Shown one piece after another: positions 7,339 through 13,178 of a stretch of 14,495 nt of DNA (position 1 is its first letter; each line of letters starts with the position of its first letter). The notes under the pieces are model-generated. The model saw only the letters and a list, made by a program, of their open reading frames with translations, was not told the DNA's origin and did not search any database. A program made the translations under genes and the position numbers. Location: assembly GCA_041619575.1 (NCBI GenBank), contig JBFKDP010000072.1:1-14495 (forward strand), in the 5' to 3' direction. Source of the DNA: Litorivivens sp041619575 (GTDB lineage: Bacteria > Pseudomonadota > Gammaproteobacteria > Pseudomonadales > Spongiibacteraceae).

Positions 7339-7832
7339 AATGGTTTCCGGCGTGGTTTGGCTGATACAGCATATTGTAGTTGATAGGCCTTCCACCAGGC
7401 CACCACCATCACGGCCACCGCAACCAGGTGAAGGAATTGCGCCAGGCCGACGCAATTATCCAGTAGGCCCCATCGGCTCAGCAGCCAATTCCAGTCATGA
7501 ATACCGCCCCCAACCAGCGGAAGCTTCATTGCCTTGGCATCCCCCAGGTACTCGGCAGTATACATAAGACTTTCGGCCAGCCAGATCGTACACATCGCGC
7601 TTTCAAAATACTGCTGCTGTCGGCGGAAGTGAACAATAAAGGCAAGCGGAAAGGCCAGCTGCCCCAGCGTGCCACCGAGGAAGTGCAGGGTTTGGCCGCC
7701 AAAGCTAAAGAATATATGGCCCGCCTCGTGCAAGGCCAGATTCACACTGTCAATAAAATGATAGCTATAGAAAAACGTCAGCCACAGTATATAGGGCAGC
7801 AGCAGCCACAGGGCCAATTTGCGTCCGGTCAT
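7335..7832 (-). CDS. Integral membrane protein with HEAGH zinc-metallopeptidase-like motif
   Basis: A 165-residue membrane protein. Residues 6-24 form the first helix. An HExxH motif, HEAGH at 35-39, opens the second hydrophobic segment in a context (NLALHEAGHIFFSFGG) like the zinc site of membrane-embedded M50-type peptidases. GGTLGQLAFPLAFIVHF (53-69), a middle helix and a last helix near 128-147 follow, and the C-terminus is basic. The usual M50 NPDG third-ligand motif is not visible; the GGGIHDWNWLL stretch (108-118) offers His112 and Asp113 as possible ligands. Protease activity is therefore possible but unproven. The ATG at 7832 overlaps the trmH stop as ATGA, and its own stop overlaps the next gene the same way. 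Confidence 0.78.
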   Translation of the reverse strand: MTGRKLALWLLLPYILWLTFFYSYHFIDSVNLALHEAGHIFFSFGGQTLHFLGGTLGQLAFPLAFIVHFRRQQQYFESAMCTIWLAESLMYTAEYLGDAKAMKLPLVGGGIHDWNWLLSRWGLLDNCVGLAQFLHLVAVAVMVVAWWKAYQLQYAVSAKPRRKPL

Positions 7833-8548
7833 CCATTAACCTCACTGAAATCCAGTTCTCGGCCCCCCAGTTTTTCACGCACACTGGCATACCACAGAGA
7901 GGGCTCATGCAAATCGCCCTCTTCATTTAAGGGGGGGTAGGGTAAATCGTAGTGAGCGCAAAAATGCCGGAGCTTAGGATAGCCCCATTCAAAAAACAGT
8001 CGCTGATAGGTTTCTTCGTCAATCCGCCTTCGATCATAGAGCCCGGCCAGCTGCCGCTGGCGCTGGACTTCGCTGAGAATGATGCCCGCTGCCACCGATA
8101 CATTAAAGGACTGCACCATACCCACCATCGGTATGGTGACCTCAACGTCGGCCAGCTCAGCACCGAGGGCGCTCAAGCCTTCTTTTTCTGCTCCCATCAA
8201 TAAAGCCGTAGGCTTCGTATAATCAACGTCTCGGAAGTCTACGGAATCCACCGAGAGATTCGCCGCCACAACCTGGTAACCCGAATTTTTCAAGGGCACC
8301 AAAGCATCATTAAGATCAGTATAACGATTGACCTTGAGCCAACCGTGGCTGCCCTTGGCCGTGCCGCGAAAAGCTTTGTACTCTTTATCACCAATGACAC
8401 AATGCATTTCCAGAGCACCAACCGCATCCGCTGTTCTTACAATCGCTGAAAGATTGCGGCCCTTGTGTACATAGTCGGTAACAATGGTGAAATCCGGTTG
8501 CCGGCAGCACAGTACACGGTCGAGCCGGGCTTTGCGTTCTGGCGTCAT
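7829..8548 (-). CDS. trmH: tRNA (guanosine(18)-2'-O)-methyltransferase
   Basis: A SPOUT-class, SAM-dependent enzyme that methylates the 2'-OH of G18 in the D-loop of tRNAs. The 239-residue product is close in length to E. coli TrmH. It carries the three family motifs: NLSAIVRTADAVG at 32-44 (with the key Arg38), ALLMGAEKEGL at 115-125, and IPMVGMVQSFNVSVAAGIIL at 139-158, which forms part of the knotted SAM site. The opening residues, including RQPDFTIVTDYVHKGRN, also resemble TrmH rather than TrmL or RlmB. It is translationally coupled on both sides by ATGA overlaps (at 8545-8548 and 7829-7832), giving a compact operon whose other members have no obvious link to tRNA modification. Confidence 0.93.
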   Translation of the reverse strand: MTPERKARLDRVLCCRQPDFTIVTDYVHKGRNLSAIVRTADAVGALEMHCVIGDKEYKAFRGTAKGSHGWLKVNRYTDLNDALVPLKNSGYQVVAANLSVDSVDFRDVDYTKPTALLMGAEKEGLSALGAELADVEVTIPMVGMVQSFNVSVAAGIILSEVQRQRQLAGLYDRRRIDEETYQRLFFEWGYPKLRHFCAHYDLPYPPLNEEGDLHEPSLWYASVREKLGGRELDFSEVNG

Positions 8549-8967
8549 CGCAGTTCGGCGCCCTTTTCTAGAACCCAGCAGCGTTCACTGGGGCTAAAAC
8601 CTATCTTAGGGTAATACGCTTGAGCATCAGGAGCCGCCAACAATACCAGTTTGGTTTTTGCCCCCAGCTGCTTGCGGGTGCGCTCGATCAACTCCCGTCC
8701 GATGCCATTACGCTGATAGGCCTGGTCAACCGCCAGATCAGACAGGTAACACGCATAGTGAAAATCCGTCAGCGAACGCGACAGACCAACCAGCTTCGTC
8801 CCGTCCCAGGCGGTCACCAACAGGTTGGCACCACTGAGCATACCCTGCAGACATTCTTTATCCGCCACAGGGCGACGCTCGGCCAGACCGGATCGCTCCA
8901 GTAGATCGATAAATTTGACTACCGGAATGGGCTGATTGACCCGGTAGCTGATGGCGGATTCAGTCAT
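8545..8967 (-). CDS. GNAT-family N-acetyltransferase
   Basis: A 140-residue acetyl-CoA-dependent acetyltransferase of the GNAT fold. Motif A is YLSDLAVDQAYQRNGIGREL at 74-93, with the acyl-CoA pyrophosphate-binding loop QRNGIG (85-90). Motif B, near the C-terminus, is APDAQAYYPKIGFSP. Such short GNAT proteins acetylate small amines or protein N-termini; the acceptor cannot be predicted. The ATG at 8967 is preceded by GGGGAAGG, rather close to the start. It is first in a four-gene unit and its stop overlaps the trmH start (ATGA at 8545-8548). Confidence 0.9.
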   Translation of the reverse strand: MTESAISYRVNQPIPVVKFIDLLERSGLAERRPVADKECLQGMLSGANLLVTAWDGTKLVGLSRSLTDFHYACYLSDLAVDQAYQRNGIGRELIERTRKQLGAKTKLVLLAAPDAQAYYPKIGFSPSERCWVLEKGAELR

Positions 8968-8999
8968 CCTTCCCCACTGTTAACCTGCACTCAGCGGCC

Positions 9000-9028
9000 A
9001 TCATAATGCCTGAACCGGGCGCTGTGAA
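9000..9028 (-). promoter_or_regulatory. Predicted sigma-70 promoter of the GNAT-trmH operon
   Basis: On the minus strand TTCACA (9023-9028) and TATGAT (9000-9005) are exactly 17 bases apart, each matching consensus at 5/6 positions. Transcription would begin near 8994, leaving a leader of about 27 bases before the GNAT start codon. Confidence 0.6.
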
Positions 9029-9066
9029 CGATCCCACCCAAAAGCCTAGTTGTGTCATATGCCTTT

Positions 9067-9095
9067 CCTAAGTGAATATTGGCTATTCACCTAGG
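9067..9095. promoter_or_regulatory. Large inverted repeat, candidate operator of the acyl-CoA dehydrogenase gene
   Basis: Twelve-base arms (9067-9078 and 9084-9095) match at eleven positions around a 5-base centre TTGGC. The inner GTGAATA/TATTCAC is perfect. It lies 72-100 bases upstream of the acyl-CoA dehydrogenase start and overlaps a weak promoter candidate on the plus strand (TTCACC 9086-9091, 17 bases, TAGAGT 9109-9114). The geometry fits a dimeric repressor such as a TetR-family protein, but I do not recognise the site and no regulator gene adjoins it. Confidence 0.55.
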
Positions 9096-9166
9096 TGATC
9101 TCCCGCGCTAGAGTCTACGTAGTAAGCTAGCAACCATCAAAAAACAAGCTAAATGAGGACCGAGTG

Positions 9167-10309
9167 ATGATCCCAAGAACCGTCTACGAACCCGAACACG
9201 AAATGTTTCGTGAGTCTGTCCGCAAGTTTCTGGAAACGGAGGCAGCCCCCTACCACGAACAGTGGGAGAAAGATGGACAGGTTGATCGCGCCCTGTGGAA
9301 CAAAGCCGGAGAGCAAGGCTTTCTGAGCCCAACGGTCCCTGAAGAATACGGCGGTGTTGGCGTGGATTTTCGCTACAACGCTATTGTTGACGAAGAGTGT
9401 GCTCGCTCAGGCTTGACGGGTATTGGCTGGGGGCTGCATTCGGATATCGCTGTACCCTACATCGTTCGCTACGGCAGCGAAGAGCAAAAACAGAAATACC
9501 TCCCCGGCTGCGTATCCGGCGAAATTGTAACGGCAATCGCAATGACTGAACCTGCAGCGGGTTCCGACCTTCAGGGCATTAAAACAACCGCGATAAAGGA
9601 TGGTGACGAGTACGTCATCAATGGCTCCAAAACCTTTATCACCAACGGTCAGCACGCTGATCTGGTAGTTGTAGTTGCCAAAACCGACCCCTCTGCCGGC
9701 GCCAAGGGCACCAGCCTGTTTCTAGTGGAAGCGGGCACGCCCGGTTTTGAGAAAGGTAAAAACCTGCACAAGATCGGCCTGAAAGCCCAGGACACTTCCG
9801 AGCTGTTCTTTCAAGACGTGCGCGTACCCTCTTCAGCGCTGCTGGGCGAAGAAGGCATGGGCTTTGTTTATTTAATGCAGGATCTGCCACAGGAACGCCT
9901 GAACATTGCTATTCTGGCCGTACACAGCGCACAGGCTATTCTTGATAAAACCGTTGAGTACGTCACCGAGCGCAAGGCATTTGGCAAATCCATTGCTACC
10001 TTCCAGAACACCCAATTCAAACTGGCAGAACTCGATACTGAGCTGACTTCAGCCACCGTGTTTCTCGACCGCTGCCTGGAGCTGCACATCGAGGAAAAAC
10101 TGGATGCGGTAACTGCTGCCAAGGCGAAAATGCTAACCACCGACCTGCAGGGCAAGGTCATGGATGAGTGCCTACAGTTGCATGGCGGCTACGGCTTTAT
10201 GTGGGAATACCCAGTAGCGCGCGCTTGGGCCGATGCCCGCGTACAGCGCATCTACGGTGGTACCAATGAGATCATGAAACTGATAATTGGCCGCGAACTG
10301 GTCAAGTAA
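9167..10309 (+). CDS. Acyl-CoA dehydrogenase, long-chain (ACADL-like) type
   Basis: An FAD-dependent enzyme that introduces the alpha-beta double bond in acyl-CoA, the first step of beta-oxidation or of branched-chain breakdown. The 380-residue product has the full family layout: an N-terminal helical domain; AMTEPAAGSDLQG (near 125-137) with YVINGSKTFITNG in the middle; and a C-terminal helical domain with RKAFGK, QLHGGYGFMWEYP and ARVQRIYGGTNEIMK. At the place where medium-chain enzymes carry the catalytic Glu (IYEGT) this has IYGGT. The base is instead expected in LPQERL (Glu243), as in long-chain and isovaleryl-CoA dehydrogenases. A GTG at 9164 is also possible, but GAGGA lies 7 bases before the ATG at 9167. 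It appears to be a single-gene unit, with a terminator just downstream. Confidence 0.95.
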   Translation: MIPRTVYEPEHEMFRESVRKFLETEAAPYHEQWEKDGQVDRALWNKAGEQGFLSPTVPEEYGGVGVDFRYNAIVDEECARSGLTGIGWGLHSDIAVPYIVRYGSEEQKQKYLPGCVSGEIVTAIAMTEPAAGSDLQGIKTTAIKDGDEYVINGSKTFITNGQHADLVVVVAKTDPSAGAKGTSLFLVEAGTPGFEKGKNLHKIGLKAQDTSELFFQDVRVPSSALLGEEGMGFVYLMQDLPQERLNIAILAVHSAQAILDKTVEYVTERKAFGKSIATFQNTQFKLAELDTELTSATVFLDRCLELHIEEKLDAVTAAKAKMLTTDLQGKVMDECLQLHGGYGFMWEYPVARAWADARVQRIYGGTNEIMKLIIGRELVK

Positions 10310-10327
10310 GATCACTCACGCACACTG

Positions 10328-10356
10328 GGCCTGCTTCGATTCGAAGCGGGCCTTTT
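10328..10356 (+). terminator. Rho-independent terminator after the acyl-CoA dehydrogenase gene
   Basis: An 11-base stem (10328-10338 with 10342-10352, GGCCTGCTTCG and its near complement, one G-U wobble) with an ATT loop is followed by TTTT. It starts 19 bases past the stop codon. The remaining gap to 10488 is the lipase leader: it holds a small AGGCT-CTCG-AGCCT hairpin (10444-10457), an A/T-rich tract, and a TTGACG (10417-10422) with no matching -10 box. Confidence 0.85.
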
Positions 10357-10488
10357 CGTTGTTGCACAAGGACCTGCAGCATTAATCTCTAAAAGGAGCA
10401 CAACCACAAGTATGCATTGACGCAGTTTGTCATACATCACCCAAGGCTCTCGAGCCTATATAAAAAAAGATATAACGGGAGAATCTGT

Positions 10489-11604
10489 ATGAAACACCAT
10501 CACCCGCTGGTGACAGCTTTACTGCTATCACTGAGCCTAATCGCAACACCTACCTTGGCACGCGATGCCAACAAAACCACATACCCAATCGTCTTCGCAC
10601 ACGGCATGGCCGGCTTTGACGACATTCTCGGCTACGACTACTGGGGAGACGACTATGGCGTCTACGTCCTCGATACCTGTCAGTGGGGCGAGTATTACTG
10701 CAATCACGACATAAACTCTTCGCAAGAGTCCTTTGTCGCCTCGGTGACGCCCTTTGCCAGTTCGGAACAGCGTGGCTACGAGCTGTATCAGGATATCCAG
10801 AACTACCTGGCAAGCTCAGGACACTCCTACGTCAATATCATTGGTCACTCCCAGGGCGGGCTCGATCTGCGCAAGGCCGCCAAACTATTAAAAGATGCAC
10901 ACGGCCATCGGGTCGTAAAATACGGCATCAGTATTTCTTCGCCGCACCGCGGATCACCGATTGCCCAATACGTACTCAACCTCCAGCCTGGCGTAACTTC
11001 TATACTGGAAACTCTCGCCGAGTATTTTGGCAATGTCATATACGGTGGCGGCAACGATGCCATTGCAGCGCTCAAGCAGCTCGTCAATCACGACTTCGAC
11101 CCCAATGACGGCGTGACCACCGGCACCTATGCCTTTAACCAGAACTACCCGGCAGGTACCGACAACATTGAACGCTCCCGCAGCTTTCTTACCGGGCAGG
11201 ACAACGGCAATATGAACCCCGCTCTGTATCTGCTGAAAGAACTGTGGACTGAAATCGACGGAGACGGATACGCCTCCTACGACGCCAATGGCGATGGCGC
11301 GCTGGGCACCGGCGACGGCAATGCCAGCGACAATGACGACGATGGTCTGGTGGGTATCAACTCGCAGCAGATGGGCTACCGAATGGAATACTGGGAGTGC
11401 TATGGCTGTCTCGACTACGCCTGGACCCAAACCAATACGGGCTATGTTGCTGACCTGAATGCGCCGACCTCTACCCAAATGACCTCTCACGCTTGGAAGA
11501 TCAATCAGGATCATCTCGATATCATCGGGGTACCGCCGGATACCTTTGACGAAATGGAGTTCTACGCGGCCATCACCGACTTCATCGCCGACAACGGCTT
11601 CTAG
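10489..11604 (+). CDS. Secreted triacylglycerol lipase (bacterial family I), with calcium-loop insertion
   Basis: A 371-residue secreted alpha/beta-hydrolase lipase. A signal peptide (residues 1-24, ending TPTLA) suggests Sec export and probably type II secretion. The oxyanion strand YPIVFAHGM (32-40) opens the core. The nucleophile is Ser121 in GHSQGG, the likely acid Asp285 in DDDGLVG, and the likely base His342 in DHLD, followed by the Asp344 that binds calcium in Pseudomonas and Burkholderia lipases. Between the core and Asp285 is an Asp/Gly-rich insertion with a perfect EF-hand-type loop at 265-276 (DANGDGALGTGD). Four cysteines (64, 71, 304, 307) could form disulfides. The ATG at 10489 has GGGAGA 6 bases upstream; the longer TTG reading from 10417 would spoil the signal peptide. 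The chaperone-like gene follows 11 bases later. Confidence 0.93.
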   Translation: MKHHHPLVTALLLSLSLIATPTLARDANKTTYPIVFAHGMAGFDDILGYDYWGDDYGVYVLDTCQWGEYYCNHDINSSQESFVASVTPFASSEQRGYELYQDIQNYLASSGHSYVNIIGHSQGGLDLRKAAKLLKDAHGHRVVKYGISISSPHRGSPIAQYVLNLQPGVTSILETLAEYFGNVIYGGGNDAIAALKQLVNHDFDPNDGVTTGTYAFNQNYPAGTDNIERSRSFLTGQDNGNMNPALYLLKELWTEIDGDGYASYDANGDGALGTGDGNASDNDDDGLVGINSQQMGYRMEYWECYGCLDYAWTQTNTGYVADLNAPTSTQMTSHAWKINQDHLDIIGVPPDTFDEMEFYAAITDFIADNGF

Positions 11605-11615
11605 GAGGTGAACTG

Positions 11616-12653
11616 ATGCTAAAACCCAAGCCTTTATGGCTTGTAAGCGGCGCCGCTATTGCGGCGCTGGCTTTCAGCCTGTTGGGACAAAACAAGACCG
11701 CCAAGACAGACATAGCCACCACAAAAGCTGGTAGCGAATTTGCCCCAAAAACTGCACCAGCAGCGCCCGAATCGGCGGACAAAGCCGGCATCAATGTACA
11801 GTCAGACGCCGAACGCGAAGCCCTTTTTCTAGCCGACGTTACAACTCGTTTTGCGCCCCATATCACGATCAAGCACGCACAAATACGATTTCTCGAGCAG
11901 GTTATTTCATACCTGAAAGCACACTACCCTGACGATTGGCAGTCACGAGTCTACGCTATTTTACAAGCAAGCTTTCCAGAGCTGAGTGACGAGCTGATGG
12001 GGAAATTTGAAAGCCTGCAGTCTTACAACAGCTGGCTCGTCGCAGACAGGGAAATGCTCCAGAAAATGTCGGCGTCTGAGCGTCGCAAGCTACTATGGGA
12101 TAAGCGCTACGCTGCCTTTGGCATGGAGGCGGAGGAAATCTGGGCCGCAGAGATCAGAAACCAGAAAATTCAGGACGCATTGGAATCTGTTGAACAAAAC
12201 CCGGACGGAGACTTGCTGAGCAGAGCCGAATCCGTCGTTACCGCGATTGAAAAAACCTACGGTGACAACAGTCAGCACTTTATACGCTCAAGACAAACGG
12301 AGTTACTCAACAAATTTCTGGATCTGCCGAGCATACAATCAGAGCTCCGCGACCTGCCTGCCACTCAGCGCAGGGCCTCGCTGCGCGAGGTCCGAGCTAC
12401 GCTCGGCATGGACAATGAAGCACTCGATCGCTGGGAGGCACTGGACCAGCAGCGCGACGACAGTTGGGAGAACGGAAGCGCCTATATGCAGGAGCGTCAG
12501 CGGCTGCTAGGCAATGATAATGACGCCCCGCAGACGCGTGAACTTTACGCTTTGCAGGAGCGGTATTTTGGCCGTGATGCCGAACAGATACGTCGAGAGG
12601 AAGCTAGCGGCTTTTTTCGCTACGACCGGGAACGACGCATAGGCCGCGAGTAA
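11616..12653 (+). CDS. Lipase chaperone (steric foldase)-like protein, membrane-anchored
   Basis: A 345-residue protein with one N-terminal transmembrane anchor (about 7-24, LWLVSGAAIAALAFSLLG). An Ala/Pro/Lys-rich linker to about residue 60 and then an almost entirely helical, charged periplasmic domain follow. That layout, the length and the place right behind a secreted lipase match the Lif/LipB foldases, which fold the lipase in the periplasm before export. Repeated pieces such as RRKLLWDKRYAAFGMEAEE, RRASLREVRATLGMDNEAL and the C-terminal ALQERYFGRDAEQI resemble the helical repeats of that family. The family's conserved RxxFDY-type signature in the first minidomain is not evident, so this is a divergent member. 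AGGAGGTG overlaps the lipase stop codon, indicating strong coupled translation. Confidence 0.7.
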   Translation: MLKPKPLWLVSGAAIAALAFSLLGQNKTAKTDIATTKAGSEFAPKTAPAAPESADKAGINVQSDAEREALFLADVTTRFAPHITIKHAQIRFLEQVISYLKAHYPDDWQSRVYAILQASFPELSDELMGKFESLQSYNSWLVADREMLQKMSASERRKLLWDKRYAAFGMEAEEIWAAEIRNQKIQDALESVEQNPDGDLLSRAESVVTAIEKTYGDNSQHFIRSRQTELLNKFLDLPSIQSELRDLPATQRRASLREVRATLGMDNEALDRWEALDQQRDDSWENGSAYMQERQRLLGNDNDAPQTRELYALQERYFGRDAEQIRREEASGFFRYDRERRIGRE

Positions 12654-12660
12654 GCGGCCT
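12641..12660. terminator. Hairpin spanning the chaperone stop codon
   Basis: AGGCCGC (12641-12647) and GCGGCCT (12654-12660) form a perfect 7-base stem with the stop codon in the loop, between two convergent genes. No T run follows, so intrinsic termination is doubtful. Confidence 0.35.
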
Positions 12661-12675
12661 GGAACCGCGTATAGG

Positions 12676-13071
12676 TCAGGATTGGGTTTTGTTGAAATCC
12701 CAGTAAGCTTTCAGCGAAACCAGCTTGCCGTCGTCATCGGACGTATAAACAACCACCATGCGCATTTCAACGACATGCTCCCCCATCACATTGCGAATAT
12801 CCACGACGTTGGCGCACTCGTCGCCAGCGGGGTGTGAAGATGTTATTTCAAACTTCTCCATCACACCGGGGCCTATCACCATATCGTAGAATGCGCCAAT
12901 TGCCTCCTTGCCGCGATGGCCCTTGCCTGTCGGATCAAGCGGTGATTCCCCAACCGGGTCTTGCACCACCGCATCATCTGCAAACAAGCTTAACCAACCT
13001 TCCCGGTCACCGGCCAGCACATATTGGCCTGACTGAAAACTCGCTTCCTGCGCCTTGTAACAATTGCCCAT
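12676..13071 (-). CDS. SnoaL-like / ketosteroid-isomerase-fold (NTF2-like) protein
   Basis: A 131-residue single-domain protein of the cone-shaped NTF2/SnoaL fold. LFADDAVVQDPVG (29-41) closely matches the delta5-3-ketosteroid isomerase segment that carries the catalytic base, giving Asp38 the same number. GKEAIGAFYDMVIG and the final VSLKAYWDFN also fit. The isomerase oxyanion-hole residues do not seem conserved: Ser is at position 14 instead of Tyr, and no Asp is found in the MRMVVVYTSD strand where Asp99/103 would be. Classical steroid isomerase activity is therefore unlikely. Proteins of this kind often act in steroid, polyketide or xenobiotic breakdown, or have no known substrate. No strong ribosome-binding site (AAGG, 9 bases away) precedes the start. 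It is convergent with the lipase operon. Confidence 0.85.
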   Translation of the reverse strand: MGNCYKAQEASFQSGQYVLAGDREGWLSLFADDAVVQDPVGESPLDPTGKGHRGKEAIGAFYDMVIGPGVMEKFEITSSHPAGDECANVVDIRNVMGEHVVEMRMVVVYTSDDDGKLVSLKAYWDFNKTQS

Positions 13072-13079
13072 ATTCTGTC

Positions 13080-13116
13080 GCCTTGTTATTTGAATAGCTT
13101 CTCAACATAACAAGGC
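13080..13116. repeat. Perfect inverted repeat just upstream of the SnoaL-like gene
   Basis: Ten-base perfect arms GCCTTGTTAT (13080-13089) and ATAACAAGGC (13107-13116) are separated by 17 bases. The repeat begins 9 bases before the start codon of the gene at 13071, so it could be an operator or a leader hairpin able to affect translation. It also lies downstream of the protease stop codon. Confidence 0.55.
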
Positions 13117-13151
13117 CCCCAGAGGCTGGCAATGGCACATATGGACGAAGC

Positions 13152-13178
13152 CCATGCCCACCAATTAGTTGGGCATGG
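13152..13178 (-). terminator. Hairpin spanning the protease stop codon
   Basis: CCATGCCCA (13152-13160) pairs perfectly with TGGGCATGG (13170-13178) around a 9-base loop that contains the TAA of the protease gene. No T run follows on either strand, so it is only a weak candidate for termination or transcript protection. Confidence 0.35.

Noticed and set aside
10412..10420. Possible two-codon leader ORF (ATG CAT TGA) before the lipase
   Set aside because: The upstream AGGAG is 13 bases away and nothing links it to control of the lipase; too short to support.
10328..10488. Sigma-54 promoter for the lipase, as known for Pseudomonas lipases
   Set aside because: No GG-N10-GC element with the right flanks is present in the gap.
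10954..11514. A 186-codon open frame on the minus strand, rich in Val, Ile and Gly
   Set aside because: It is antisense to the lipase; the hydrophobic look comes from complementing its Asp/Gly/Asn codons.
12676..13071. Naming the gene as a true ketosteroid isomerase
   Set aside because: Only the Asp38 segment matches; the oxyanion-hole residues are not visible.
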